64,000 nt of DNA from Flavobacterium sp. (GTDB lineage Bacteria > Bacteroidota > Bacteroidia > Flavobacteriales > Flavobacteriaceae): positions 1 to 64,000 of the forward strand of contig JAIPAM010000010.1 in assembly GCA_021740105.1 (NCBI GenBank). Reading direction: 5' to 3'. The position numbers were made by a program, and so were the translations under genes. The notes under the pieces are model-generated. The model was not told the origin of the DNA. It was given only the letters and a program-made list of their open reading frames with translations, and ran no database searches. Below are positions 27,348-37,974 of this stretch, piece by piece (position 1 is the stretch's first letter; every line of letters starts with the position of its first letter).

Positions 27348-29048
27348 ATGAAATACATCCACATATTTTTACTTTTATCCGCCTCCGTTTTTTCACAAAA
27401 TAATTACCCAAAAGATTATTTTTCTAGTCCTTTAGAAATCCCAACTCAATTGTCAGGAAATTTCGGGGAATTAAGACCCAATCATTTTCATGCTGGATTT
27501 GATTATAAAACACAAAAGAAAGAAGGATTAAACGTTCGTGCAGCAGCAGAAGGATATGTTTCTAGAATAAAAATTTCCACTTTTGGTTATGGAAAAGCTA
27601 TTTACATTACTCATCCTAATGGTTTTACAACAGTCTATGGGCATTTAAGTTCTTTAAGTCAAAAAATTGATTTGTATTTAAAAACGGAACACTACAAATT
27701 GAAATCGTATGAAGTTGATTTGTATTTAAAACCTTCAGATATTCTGATTTCTAAAAATGAAATAGTTGCTTTATCCGGAAATACCGGTGGTTCTGATGGT
27801 CCACATTTGCATTTTGAAATTCGTGATTCCCAAACTGAAAAAATAATCAACCCGATTTTTTTTGGGCTTGACACTGAAATTAAAGATTCCCAAAAACCGG
27901 CTATAACTAATTTGTTTGTTTATCCTTTGGACGAAAATTCTGTTGTAAATAAATCAAAAAATCCTTTTATGATTAGTTTGTCCTTGCAAAAAGATGGAAA
28001 TTATAATTGTGATAAAATTCTGGCAAAAGGACCAATTGGCTTTGGTATCAACACCTACGATTTGTCTGATTTATCTTGGGATAGAAATGGCGTTTATAAA
28101 GTAGAAACATTCTTAAATGGAAAAACGATTTATGGATACCAATTTGACACTTATGCTTTTGATCAAATGCGATACATAAATGCTTTAATTGATTATGAAA
28201 GGTACAAGAAAACCGGTCAAAGGGTTCAAAAATTATTCATGAAAAACCCATTTCCTCTTAGTATCATAAATCAATATGAAGATAAAGGAATATTGAATGT
28301 TTCTCAAAGCACGAATCTAAATTATAGAATTGAAGTATCTGATTTTAATTCAAATAAAACAACCATTACCATTCCAATTGAATTTTCAAATCAGGAAGCA
28401 ACGGATACTCTAAAAGTTAAAAAAACCAAATTTTTTATAAAATCTGATAAAGAATACAATTTTGAAAAAGGCAATTGGTCATTTTATGTTCCAAAAGGTA
28501 CTTTCTACGATGATTTTTATTTAAACTTTGAACAAAAAGAAAATTCATTATTATTAGAAAATGAAAATATTCCCGTTCATTCTAATTTTTTAGTTTCCGT
28601 TATTGATTCTATTTCTTCCAAAGAAGACAAAGAAAAAATGTTTATTGGATCTATTGAAGACAAAAAAATTAATTTCAATTATACCAAACTAAAAGACAAT
28701 ACGTTTTCTACCTATACCAAAAATTGGGGGAAATTCTCTTTGATAAAAGATGCCGTTCCTCCAACGATTAAAACAGCGAAAAGCATTGAAGGTAAATGGA
28801 TTAGTGATAAAAAATCTATAGAGTTTACAATCAACGATGCATTATCTGGAATAAAAACATATGACGGTTATTTAAATGGGAATTGGATTTTATTCGAATA
28901 CGATTATAAAACAAAAAAAATAGTACACAATTTTGAGGATGGAATTGTTGCGGAAGGAACAAACAATTTAAAAGTAGTTGTTACCGATAATGTAGGAAAT
29001 TCTGCTATCTTTGAAACGCAATTTTTCAGAAGTCAAATAAAAAAATAA
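27348..29048 (+). CDS. M23 family metallopeptidase (LytM)
   Basis: 'GELRPNHFHAGFDYKTQKKEGLNVRAAAEGYVSRIKIS…GKAIYITHPNGFTTVYGHL…GGSDGPHLHFEIRD'. ATG at 27348 is the likely start (signal peptide). Confidence 0.92.
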   Translation: MKYIHIFLLLSASVFSQNNYPKDYFSSPLEIPTQLSGNFGELRPNHFHAGFDYKTQKKEGLNVRAAAEGYVSRIKISTFGYGKAIYITHPNGFTTVYGHLSSLSQKIDLYLKTEHYKLKSYEVDLYLKPSDILISKNEIVALSGNTGGSDGPHLHFEIRDSQTEKIINPIFFGLDTEIKDSQKPAITNLFVYPLDENSVVNKSKNPFMISLSLQKDGNYNCDKILAKGPIGFGINTYDLSDLSWDRNGVYKVETFLNGKTIYGYQFDTYAFDQMRYINALIDYERYKKTGQRVQKLFMKNPFPLSIINQYEDKGILNVSQSTNLNYRIEVSDFNSNKTTITIPIEFSNQEATDTLKVKKTKFFIKSDKEYNFEKGNWSFYVPKGTFYDDFYLNFEQKENSLLLENENIPVHSNFLVSVIDSISSKEDKEKMFIGSIEDKKINFNYTKLKDNTFSTYTKNWGKFSLIKDAVPPTIKTAKSIEGKWISDKKSIEFTINDALSGIKTYDGYLNGNWILFEYDYKTKKIVHNFEDGIVAEGTNNLKVVVTDNVGNSAIFETQFFRSQIKK

Positions 29049-29054
29049 ATTTTC

Positions 29055-31523
29055 TTGAAATTCAAAAACCTTCTTTTTTCACTCGTTTTATTCTTCATAG
29101 GAAATTTTGTTTTTGCTCAATTTGCCCGGGTAAAAGGAATTATTTTAGATGAAAATAATAATCCTGTTGAAAATGTAAATATTTCCTATCAAACGAAATC
29201 AACGATTACCAACGCCAATGGGTTTTATTCTTTGACAGTTCCAGCCAATAAAAAAATCACCCTGTTATTTACTCATATTTCTCTTAAAAAATCGAGCGCA
29301 ACATTAGAATTAAAAACTAACGAAGACTTTGAATTCAATGTTACTTTGAATAATAATGCGGAGCAAATGGGCGAGGTAATTGTTACCGCAAAAAACAGAA
29401 AAAGAATCCAAGGAATCACCACTATTGAACCCGAAATGATAAGAAAAATTCCGGGTGCCAACGCAGGAGTAGAAAATATTTTGAAAACATTACCGGGCGT
29501 AAATTCTAATAACGAATTGAGTACCCAATATGCTGTTCGTGGCGGAAATTATGATGAAAACTTAGTTTACGTAAATGAAGTGGAAGTGTATCGCCCGTTT
29601 CTAGTTCGTTCTGGTCAACAAGAAGGGTTAAGTTTTACCAACACCGATTTAGTTCAAAATGTTGATTTTTCTGCCGGTGGTTTCCAGTCAAAATATGGTG
29701 ATAAATTATCGTCTGTTCTAGACATTACCTATCGCCGACCGACAAAATTTGGTGTTGCTGCAGAAGCGAGTCTTCTAGGAGGTAGTTTTGCGATTGATGC
29801 CGTTTCGAAAAATCAAAAATGGTCCGCAATTACAGGAATTCGTTATCGAGATAATAGTTTATTGGTGAACAGCCAGCAAACAGAAACAAATTTCAGACCT
29901 ACCTTTGCTGATTTGCAAACCAATATCATTTATAATGCTTCTACAAAATGGCAATGGAGTTTTTTAGGGAACATTTCTCAAAACAAATACAATTATCAGC
30001 CCATTTCTAGACAAACTAATTTTGGAACAATTGATGAACCCATTGCTTTGCAAGTTTATTATAAAGGGCAAGAAAAAGATAAATATGACACCTTTTTTGG
30101 AGCTTTTAAAACTACTTATAAACCGTCAGATCACTTCACGCTTAAATTCATCACCTCTGCTTATCATACCTTAGAACAAGAATATTTTGACATTTTTGCT
30201 GGATATTATTTAGGCGAAGTAGATACCAATATTGGTTCTGAAACTTTTGGTGGTGTTACTTTTAGTCGTGCCATTGGTACTCAATTAAATCACGCTCGAA
30301 ACGATTTAGACGCTTTAATTGTAAATGCTGAGGTTAAGGGTTTTCACGATATTAAAAAAAATCAAGTAGAATGGGGCTTCAAATACACTCGCGAAGACAT
30401 TCGAGATCGAGTAGTAGAGTGGGAGGTGATTGACTCTGCAGGATTTTCAATTAATCCGCCGCATTTAAATTTACCCATTAACGATCAACCTTATCATCCT
30501 TATATTGGTCCATTAGTGCCTTTCCAAAATGTAAGGGCTTTGAATTTTGCCACAGTTGACAGGCTATCCGGATATGCACAATTAAACAGAAAAACAAAGA
30601 TTGGTAACCATGATTTTTGGTTTAACGTAGGAGCTAGAATGCACCAGTGGAAAGTAAATAGTGCCAGTCAAGTTGGAAAAAGCCAAATGGAATTCAGTCC
30701 TAGAGCCCAATTTGCAATAAAACCCGATTGGGAAAAAGATATCGTTTTTAGATTTTCAACCGGTTTATACGTTCAACCTCCGTCGTATAGAGAACTAAGA
30801 GACTCCTCGGGGACGGTGCTTCCCAACGTAAAAGCGCAAAAATCAATACATTTTGTGTTGAGTAGTGACTACAGTTTTAAAATGTGGAATCGTCCTTTTA
30901 AATTAGTTTCTGAGGCTTACTATAAAATTTTAAATGATGTAAATCCTTATACTTTGGATAATGTCCGAATTCGATATGCTGCCGATAATAATGCAGTAGC
31001 TTACGCCCAAGGTTTGGACCTTAGATTGAATGGCGAATTTGTTCCTGGAACCGAATCATGGTTTAGTTTTGGTTATTTAAAAACAGAAGAAAATATTGAA
31101 AATAAGGGATTTATTTCAAGGCCTACCGATCAAACATTAAAATTTGGAATCCTATTTCAAGATTATATGCCGAATCTTCCAAGTGTAAAACTATATTTAA
31201 ATTTAGTATATAACACAGGACTTCCTGGAGGATCTCCATCTTATGCTGATCCCTATTTATATCAAAATAAAATGCGGGATTATCGTCGTGCGGATGTTGG
31301 ATTTTTCAAAGTATTTACCGACAACAATAAAAATTTACCTTCAGGTCATTGGCTAAAAAAATTCAAGGATTTATCGGCTGGGTTGGAGATATTTAATTTA
31401 TTCAATAATTTAAATGCAATTACCAATACTTGGGTTCGTGACGTTTATACCAAAAATCAGTATGGAATCCCTAATTATATGACTACAAGGGTTTTCAATT
31501 TTAAAATTTCTGCAAAATTCTAA
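29055..31523 (+). CDS. TonB-dependent receptor with carboxypeptidase-like regulatory domain
   Basis: 'ARVKGIILDENNNPVENVNISYQTKST', plug 'GANAGVENILKTLPGVNSNNELSTQYAVRGGNYDENLVYVNEVEVYRP', C-terminal barrel. TTG start. Confidence 0.93.
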   Translation: MKFKNLLFSLVLFFIGNFVFAQFARVKGIILDENNNPVENVNISYQTKSTITNANGFYSLTVPANKKITLLFTHISLKKSSATLELKTNEDFEFNVTLNNNAEQMGEVIVTAKNRKRIQGITTIEPEMIRKIPGANAGVENILKTLPGVNSNNELSTQYAVRGGNYDENLVYVNEVEVYRPFLVRSGQQEGLSFTNTDLVQNVDFSAGGFQSKYGDKLSSVLDITYRRPTKFGVAAEASLLGGSFAIDAVSKNQKWSAITGIRYRDNSLLVNSQQTETNFRPTFADLQTNIIYNASTKWQWSFLGNISQNKYNYQPISRQTNFGTIDEPIALQVYYKGQEKDKYDTFFGAFKTTYKPSDHFTLKFITSAYHTLEQEYFDIFAGYYLGEVDTNIGSETFGGVTFSRAIGTQLNHARNDLDALIVNAEVKGFHDIKKNQVEWGFKYTREDIRDRVVEWEVIDSAGFSINPPHLNLPINDQPYHPYIGPLVPFQNVRALNFATVDRLSGYAQLNRKTKIGNHDFWFNVGARMHQWKVNSASQVGKSQMEFSPRAQFAIKPDWEKDIVFRFSTGLYVQPPSYRELRDSSGTVLPNVKAQKSIHFVLSSDYSFKMWNRPFKLVSEAYYKILNDVNPYTLDNVRIRYAADNNAVAYAQGLDLRLNGEFVPGTESWFSFGYLKTEENIENKGFISRPTDQTLKFGILFQDYMPNLPSVKLYLNLVYNTGLPGGSPSYADPYLYQNKMRDYRRADVGFFKVFTDNNKNLPSGHWLKKFKDLSAGLEIFNLFNNLNAITNTWVRDVYTKNQYGIPNYMTTRVFNFKISAKF

Positions 31524-32221
31524 ATTAAAATATCACTCTCAAGATCGGATTTTTCAATTTGAAAATCAAATCCCAAACGCTTTACCAGTTCAATTACTAG
31601 ATTTTTATACCAGTTTTCCGATTTTGGATGGATGTAAATTTTTTCAATCAATTGGTTGATATCGACATCAATTTTCAAACCGTTGTCAATTTTCAAATCA
31701 AATGAAGTTACATCAGTAATAATTCGTATTTCTCTTTCGTATTGAAAACTCTTTCGTTTAAATAAAAAGGGGAAAAAGGCATTGTCAAACGGGATGTATT
31801 CTTTTTTATAATCGATATAATTTACTTCGCCAATGTGTTGTTCATACGTTTTGTCCAAGTGTAAGGCCTCTTGAATTCTCCCAACGGTAGATTGGATGGC
31901 TAATCCTTCACTTTTTTGAGTGAAAATTTGCCACATTGCAAAGGATTCATATTCATTAATATGCCAACTGCTAATCACCACATTTTCACGATGTGATTTA
32001 TAATAATCTAAAAACGCCGGGTTGTTAATGGATAATTTTCGAATTTCTTCAAATGTAGGCTCGCTAAAGGTGCCTTCATATTGGTCTTCGAATTTATCCG
32101 AACGAGAAAGAAATAGTTTTTTATAAAGCAGTAAATCAACAAATTTGGACAAGTCCAAGTACTTCCACACAACAGTGTCTGGATCTTCAGGAAGCTTGAT
32201 ATTTTTGTCGTCGATAAACAT
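31520..32221 (-). CDS. DUF2971 domain-containing protein
   Basis: 'VWKYLDLSKFVDLLLYKKLFLSRSDKFEDQYEGTF…SSWHINEYESFAMWQIF'. Confidence 0.75.
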   Translation of the reverse strand: MFIDDKNIKLPEDPDTVVWKYLDLSKFVDLLLYKKLFLSRSDKFEDQYEGTFSEPTFEEIRKLSINNPAFLDYYKSHRENVVISSWHINEYESFAMWQIFTQKSEGLAIQSTVGRIQEALHLDKTYEQHIGEVNYIDYKKEYIPFDNAFFPFLFKRKSFQYEREIRIITDVTSFDLKIDNGLKIDVDINQLIEKIYIHPKSENWYKNLVIELVKRLGFDFQIEKSDLESDILI

Positions 32222-32243
32222 TTATAAAATTTAATAGGTTTAT

Positions 32244-34070
32244 TTACTCAAAACTTTGCATAGAAACTAGTTTGTTGTAAGTTCCGTTTAAGGCAATTAA
32301 CTCGTCGTGTGTTCCTTGTTCTACAATTTTACCTTTTTGTAAAACCAAAATTTTGTCTGCTTTTTGAATAGTTGAAAGTCGGTGCGCAATAACAATTGAA
32401 GTTCTGTTTTGCATCATATTTTCTAATGCAACTTGAACAAATTTTTCACTTTCGGTATCTAAAGCTGAGGTTGCTTCATCCAAAATCATAATTGGTGGAT
32501 TTTTCAAAACCGCACGTGCAATTGATAATCTCTGTTTTTGTCCTCCTGAAAGTTTGTTTCCGCTGTCGCCAATATTGGTATAAATACCGTTTGGTAAATC
32601 TTTTACAAATTCGTAGGCATTTGCGATTTTTAAAGCCGCAATAATTTCGTCATCGGTGGCATCTAATTTTCCTAATGAAATATTCGCTTTTATGGTATCA
32701 TTAAATAAAATACTGTCTTGAGTAACCAATCCCATTAAGCCTCGTAAAGATTGCAAATTCATGTCTTTAATCGCAACAGAATCAATTTCTATATTGCCTT
32801 CATTTACATCATAAAAACGAGTCAGTAAATTGGCAATAGTACTTTTTCCACTTCCCGATTGACCGACTAAAGCAACAGTTTGCCCTTTCTTTACATCCAA
32901 TGAAAAGTCTTTTAAGACGTAATCGTCTTCGTATTTAAAATTAATATTTTTGATGCTTATTTCAGATTCAAAAGTATCTTTTTCTATTGCATTTACTCTA
33001 TTTACAATAGGATTTTCTTGTTCTAATATTTCTAAAATTCGTTCCGCAGCTGCATTTCCCCTTTTGATATTATAAGAAGCTTTTGATATTGATTTCGCAG
33101 GCGTTAAGATGTTATAAGCCAATCCCATATAAGTTATAAAAGCCGCTCCATTTAAAGTATGCTCAATTAAAACCATATGTCCACCAAACCACAATAATAC
33201 GGCAATTACCATAATTCCCATGAATTCACTCAAGGGAGAGGCTAGATTTTGGCGATTACCAATGGTATTAGACAAACCAAAAAATTTATCTGTTGAATTT
33301 TGAAAAATTTTACTGAAGTATTTTTCTGAATTGTAACCTTTTACCACTTTCAATCCGCCAAGGGTTTCTTCAATGATAGATAGAAATATCCCTTGTTCTT
33401 CTTGCGCTTTTGTAGATTGTTTCTTTAATTTTTTTCCAATAAATGAAATCACCGTTCCCGATATTGGAATAAAAATAAACACAAAAATAGTCAGTTTCAC
33501 ACTAATTGTAAACATGGCAATTATGGTAAATAGAATAGTTAGTGGCTCTTTTACAATTAGTTCTAAAATCGATAAAAAAGAACTCTGCACTTCATTGACA
33601 TCTCCGGCAATTCTTGAAATGGTATCTCCTTTTCTTTTTTCTGAGAAGAAGGCCAATGGCAAATCAAGTGTTTTCTTGTACATGGCATTTCGGATGTCTT
33701 TCAAAATACCATTTCTTAGAAAAGTGATAAAAAATAAGGCCAAATAATCGGATAGATTTTTTAATAAAAATATGGTGATAATTCCTGCTACCAAAACTCC
33801 TAATGTATACCCAATTCCATAGGTATCAGTCATATTGGTTAAATAATAACTTGAATAGTCAGAGAGGTATTTTTTTAATTCCCAAATTCCCGTATAGGTT
33901 GGCTCAACATAATTTTGCTTTGCTTGACCAAACAATACATCCATCATTGGCATTAATGATATGAAAGAAAGTGTTCCAAAAAGTGCGTACAAAACATTAA
34001 AAAAAATGTTCAAATAAGCGTACTTTTTATAGGGAAGTACAAAGGGAAATATTTTTTTAAAGTTACTCAT
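32244..34070 (-). CDS. ABC transporter ATP-binding/permease (MsbA-like)
   Basis: Walker A 'GQSGSGKST', signature 'LSGGQKQRLSIARAVLKNPPIMILDEATSALD', six-TM exporter N-terminus. Confidence 0.95.
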   Translation of the reverse strand: MSNFKKIFPFVLPYKKYAYLNIFFNVLYALFGTLSFISLMPMMDVLFGQAKQNYVEPTYTGIWELKKYLSDYSSYYLTNMTDTYGIGYTLGVLVAGIITIFLLKNLSDYLALFFITFLRNGILKDIRNAMYKKTLDLPLAFFSEKRKGDTISRIAGDVNEVQSSFLSILELIVKEPLTILFTIIAMFTISVKLTIFVFIFIPISGTVISFIGKKLKKQSTKAQEEQGIFLSIIEETLGGLKVVKGYNSEKYFSKIFQNSTDKFFGLSNTIGNRQNLASPLSEFMGIMVIAVLLWFGGHMVLIEHTLNGAAFITYMGLAYNILTPAKSISKASYNIKRGNAAAERILEILEQENPIVNRVNAIEKDTFESEISIKNINFKYEDDYVLKDFSLDVKKGQTVALVGQSGSGKSTIANLLTRFYDVNEGNIEIDSVAIKDMNLQSLRGLMGLVTQDSILFNDTIKANISLGKLDATDDEIIAALKIANAYEFVKDLPNGIYTNIGDSGNKLSGGQKQRLSIARAVLKNPPIMILDEATSALDTESEKFVQVALENMMQNRTSIVIAHRLSTIQKADKILVLQKGKIVEQGTHDELIALNGTYNKLVSMQSFE

Positions 34071-35797
34071 TAATCAATCTTTAAATCCTCTAAAATTCTT
34101 ATGATTTTAGTGTCTAATTGTGCGTTTACTTCCTTAAAATCATCAACTGAATCCAAAGTGGTATTGACACTTACATAAAATTTAATTTTTGGTTCTGTAC
34201 CACTCGGTCTAGCAGCAATTTTAGAACCTTCATCAGTATAATAAATCAATACATCTGATTTTGGAATGGACATGGTTTCTTTTTCTCCAGTCAATAAATT
34301 AGTAGCAATTGAAGTTTGATAATCTTCCATCATGATAATGCGCTCACCATTAATTTCCTTCAGTGGATTGGTTCGCATGTCAACCATCATTTGTTTAATT
34401 TCTTCTAAACCTTCAATTCCTTTTTTAGTAATTGAAACTAAAAATTCTTTATAAAATCCGAAATCTACGTATAAATTTAATAACTCTTGATATACCGAAC
34501 TTCCATTTGCTTTAGCGATAGCTGCAATTTCGCAGATAAGTAGGGAAGAAGCCACCGCATCTTTATCGCGAACAGCATCTCCAACCATAAAACCAAAACT
34601 TTCTTCACCACCCCCGATGAATTCTAGGTCTGGAAAATCATTAATCATTTTTGCAATCCACTTAAAGCCGGTTAATCCCACTTTGCATTCTACGTCGTAA
34701 GCTGACGCTAATTCCATCATCATTGGAGTGGATACAATTGTAGTTCCGACAAATTGATTTCCAGTGATTTTTCCAGCTTTTTGCCATTTTTCTAATAAAA
34801 ATCCCGTCATCAAAACCATCGTTTGATTTCCGTTTAAAAGTATCATTTCACCTTCATTGTTTCTTACAGCAACTCCCAATCTATCGCAGTCTGGATCCGT
34901 TCCAATGACAATATCAGCTTGAATTTTATCGGCTAATTCCAACGCCATTTTCAAAGCTTCAGGCTCTTCAGGATTTGGAGATTTTACCGTTGGGAAATCA
35001 CCATTTGGTTCAGATTGTTCGGGAACCAAATTTACATTGGTATAACCGGCTTGTGCTAAAGTTTCAGGAACCGACATAATTGAAGTTCCATGTAAAGACG
35101 TAAAAACAATGTTCAAATCACTTTTTGCAGCAGCAGGAGTATTGAAACTTGCGTTTTCAATAGATGATTTTATAAATGCTGCATCAATTTCTGAATCGAT
35201 GAATTCTATTAATTCTTCGTTTGCCTCAAACTTAATTTCGTCGTATTTCAGTTCTTCAATTACATTAATTATTTCGGCATCTTGTGGTGGAACGAGTTGG
35301 CCGCCATCTTCCCAATACACTTTGTATCCGTTGTATTCCGGCGGATTGTGGGAGGCTGTTAAAACAATTCCAGCTTGGCAACCTAAATATTTTACTGCAA
35401 AACTCAATTCTGGTGTTGGACGCAAGTCGGAGAATAAATACACTTTTATTCCATTGGCAGAGAAAACATCAGCAACCACTTTTGCTAAAGTTTGGCTGTT
35501 ATGGCGACAGTCGAATGCAATAGCCACTTTTAAATCTTTGTTTGGAAATACTTTTCGCAGGTAATTTGAAAGTCCTTGCGTGTTTTTCCCTAGGGTGTAT
35601 TTATTGATTCTGTTGGTTCCAACGCCCATAATTCCGCGCATTCCTCCGGTTCCAAATTCTAAATTTTTATAAAAACTCTCTTCTAAATTTTTAGGTGATG
35701 AGGTCATCATTTCCTTTATTTCATCGTGAGTTTCTTTATCGAAAATAGGTGTTAACCATTCGTTTACGGCAGTTTGAATTTTGGTGGGTAGTTCCAT
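34070..35797 (-). CDS. Phospho-sugar mutase (phosphoglucomutase/phosphomannomutase)
   Basis: 'GTGGMRGIMGVGTNRINKYT', 'VLTASHNPPEYNGYKVYWEDGGQ', 'GTDPDCDRLGVAV', 'RPSGTEPKIKFY'. Confidence 0.95.
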   Translation of the reverse strand: MELPTKIQTAVNEWLTPIFDKETHDEIKEMMTSSPKNLEESFYKNLEFGTGGMRGIMGVGTNRINKYTLGKNTQGLSNYLRKVFPNKDLKVAIAFDCRHNSQTLAKVVADVFSANGIKVYLFSDLRPTPELSFAVKYLGCQAGIVLTASHNPPEYNGYKVYWEDGGQLVPPQDAEIINVIEELKYDEIKFEANEELIEFIDSEIDAAFIKSSIENASFNTPAAAKSDLNIVFTSLHGTSIMSVPETLAQAGYTNVNLVPEQSEPNGDFPTVKSPNPEEPEALKMALELADKIQADIVIGTDPDCDRLGVAVRNNEGEMILLNGNQTMVLMTGFLLEKWQKAGKITGNQFVGTTIVSTPMMMELASAYDVECKVGLTGFKWIAKMINDFPDLEFIGGGEESFGFMVGDAVRDKDAVASSLLICEIAAIAKANGSSVYQELLNLYVDFGFYKEFLVSITKKGIEGLEEIKQMMVDMRTNPLKEINGERIIMMEDYQTSIATNLLTGEKETMSIPKSDVLIYYTDEGSKIAARPSGTEPKIKFYVSVNTTLDSVDDFKEVNAQLDTKIIRILEDLKID

Positions 35798-35810
35798 TAT
35801 TTTAATGAGT

Positions 35811-36764
35811 TTAACTCAATTCTTTTGAGATTTTATATCGTTCCTCGTTGTTCTTAGTTCTTAAAATAATTTCACCTAAAAATCCGGCTAAAAATAATTG
35901 CGTTCCAATAATCATGGTGGTTAATGAAATGTAAAACCAAGGATTATTTGTTACCAATTCATAGGGCATTCCGTGATATAATTTATATAACTTAAAAACC
36001 CCAATAAATCCGGCAGCTAAAAATCCAATTAAAAACATAATTGAACCTAAAGCACCAAATAAGTGCATGGGTCTTTTACCAAAACGGGAAAGAAACCAAA
36101 TAGTAATTAGGTCTAAAAAGCCATTGATAAATCGTTCCATTCCGAATTTTGTTTCTCCGTATTTTCTCGCTTGGTGCAAAACTACTTTTTCGCCAATTTT
36201 TCCAAAACCAGCATTTTTGGCCAATACGGGAATGTATCGGTGCATTTCACCTGAAACCTCAATGTTTTTTACCACCACATTTTTGTAGGCTTTCAATCCG
36301 CAATTAAAATCATTTAGTTTTACACCAGAGGTTCTTCTTGCAGCCCAATTGAATAATTTTGAAGGTAAATTTTTAGCAAATACCGAGTCGTATCTTTTCT
36401 TTTTCCAACCAGATACCAAATCAAATTGTTGATTGGTAATTAGATCGATTAAACCTGGAATTTCTTCGGGACTGTCTTGCAGATCGGCATCCATTGTAAT
36501 TACGATATCACCTTGCGCTTTTGCAAAACCAGCATGAAGCGCCTGAGATTTTCCGTAATTTCTTAAAAAACGAATCCCTTTACTATTCGAATTTTCAGAT
36601 GACAATTGCTCAATAATATCCCATGATTTATCGGTGCTGCCATCGTCTATGAAAATAACTTCGTAAGAATAATTATTAGATTTCATAACAGAGATAATCC
36701 AATTATGGAGTTCTAGTAATGATTCTTCTTCGTTGAGAAGTGGAATAATAATGGATAAGTTCAT
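35811..36764 (-). CDS. Glycosyltransferase family 2 (DPM1/GtrB-like)
   Basis: 'LSIIIPLLNEEESLLELHNWI', 'VIFIDDGSTDKSW', 'ITMDADLQDSPEEIP', two C-terminal TM helices. Confidence 0.95.
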   Translation of the reverse strand: MNLSIIIPLLNEEESLLELHNWIISVMKSNNYSYEVIFIDDGSTDKSWDIIEQLSSENSNSKGIRFLRNYGKSQALHAGFAKAQGDIVITMDADLQDSPEEIPGLIDLITNQQFDLVSGWKKKRYDSVFAKNLPSKLFNWAARRTSGVKLNDFNCGLKAYKNVVVKNIEVSGEMHRYIPVLAKNAGFGKIGEKVVLHQARKYGETKFGMERFINGFLDLITIWFLSRFGKRPMHLFGALGSIMFLIGFLAAGFIGVFKLYKLYHGMPYELVTNNPWFYISLTTMIIGTQLFLAGFLGEIILRTKNNEERYKISKELS

Positions 36765-36768
36765 TTAA

Positions 36769-37311
36769 TTAAGCGCTATGAGGGTTTTCATTCTTTACAA
36801 ATGCTCCAATTATTAATGAAAAAATTAAACCCATAAAAGAGAACATTGCTACGGTTGCAGGAATTACAATAGCAGGATTCATGAATTTTTTCGTCATTGA
36901 AATTGCCATTTCTGCTTGTTCAGAAGTCATATTTGGATTTTGTTGTAACATTACTTGTCTCGTCTTTTTCATAATTTCTTCTACAAATTCAGGAAAAATC
37001 ATGTTGAATACAGCGCTAAAAACACCGTATATTAATCCAGCTATCAAACAAATAGTAACACCAATTTTTAAACATTCACCAAAAGATATAAAACCATTAT
37101 TTAGGTTTTTCTTGTAATTTAGGCAGCCAATTGAAATTATACTTACAGGAAACACAAGGTAATTAAGCGTATTAATAATAATTCCTGTTGTAGGATTTGT
37201 AATAGGATCTACATCCATAACGTAAACAATTACAAATTCTAAAATCATTAAAACTCCGAATAAAGCACCGTATTGTAATGCTGATTTTGAAGGTGAAACT
37301 TTCTTTTCCAT
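36769..37311 (-). CDS. DUF4199 family membrane protein
   Basis: Four TM helices; typical position beside the GT2 gene. Confidence 0.8.
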   Translation of the reverse strand: MEKKVSPSKSALQYGALFGVLMILEFVIVYVMDVDPITNPTTGIIINTLNYLVFPVSIISIGCLNYKKNLNNGFISFGECLKIGVTICLIAGLIYGVFSAVFNMIFPEFVEEIMKKTRQVMLQQNPNMTSEQAEMAISMTKKFMNPAIVIPATVAMFSFMGLIFSLIIGAFVKNENPHSA

Positions 37312-37554
37312 AATACTATTGTTTTAAATTAATTTACAAATATAACAATTCCCAATTTACCGATGTTACAATTTTCAATTTCCTTATAAATAAAAAAAAA
37401 GAAGTATTAGGTTTGATTATTGAAAAATAAGTGTAAATTTGCAGACTCAAAATAATAAAGTTACAACAAAAAGTTATAATGAGTTGATACCTTTTCCGTC
37501 AAATGAAAAGCTTCACAACAAATTATAATTGAAACAAATAAAAAAAGATTTAAG

Positions 37555-37806
37555 ATGAAAAAAGGTGTACACCCAGAAAATTACAGATTAGTTGCTTTTA
37601 AAGACATGTCAAACGAAGACGTTTTTATCACTAAATCTACTGCTGAAACAAAAGAAACAATCGTTTACGAAGGTGTTGAATATCCAGTTGTTAAAATGGA
37701 GATTTCTAGAACTTCTCATCCTTTTTACACAGGTAAATCTAAACTTATTGATACTGCAGGACGTATTGATAAATTCAAAACTAAATACGCTAGGCACGGT
37801 AAATAA
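37555..37806 (+). CDS. rpmE2: 50S ribosomal protein L31 type B
   Basis: '[36 protein letters not shown]…[25 protein letters not shown]'; lacks CXXC motifs. Confidence 0.96.
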   Translation: MKKGVHPENYRLVAFKDMSNEDVFITKSTAETKETIVYEGVEYPVVKMEISRTSHPFYTGKSKLIDTAGRIDKFKTKYARHGK

Positions 37807-37830
37807 TTGTTATCGCTGTTCAAATTATAT

Positions 37831-37856
37831 AAAACCTCGCTATTTGCGGGGTTTTT
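37831..37856 (+). terminator. Intrinsic terminator of rpmE2
   Basis: aaaacctcgc-tattt-gcggggtttttt. Confidence 0.8.
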
Positions 37857-37938
37857 TATATTTAAATCTTTTCCATTTTCTTGTTTATCTTTGTAACTTT
37901 GATTTTTATAGTTTTTAAATGGTTTTTTTCTTTATCGA

Positions 37939-37970
37939 ATCAACAAATAACCAAATCAACAAATAACCAA
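37939..37970. repeat. Perfect 16-bp tandem duplication (ATCAACAAATAACCAA x2)
   Basis: Direct reading; ends 4 bp before the ATG at 37975. Confidence 0.95.
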
Positions 37971-37974
37971 TTCT

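Noticed and set aside
33373-33747. 124-aa plus-strand ORF within the ABC transporter
   Set aside because: Antisense to a well-supported ABC exporter gene.
35109-35564. 151-aa plus-strand ORF opposite the phospho-sugar mutase
   Set aside because: Antisense shadow of a strongly supported conserved CDS; composition has no recognisable domain.
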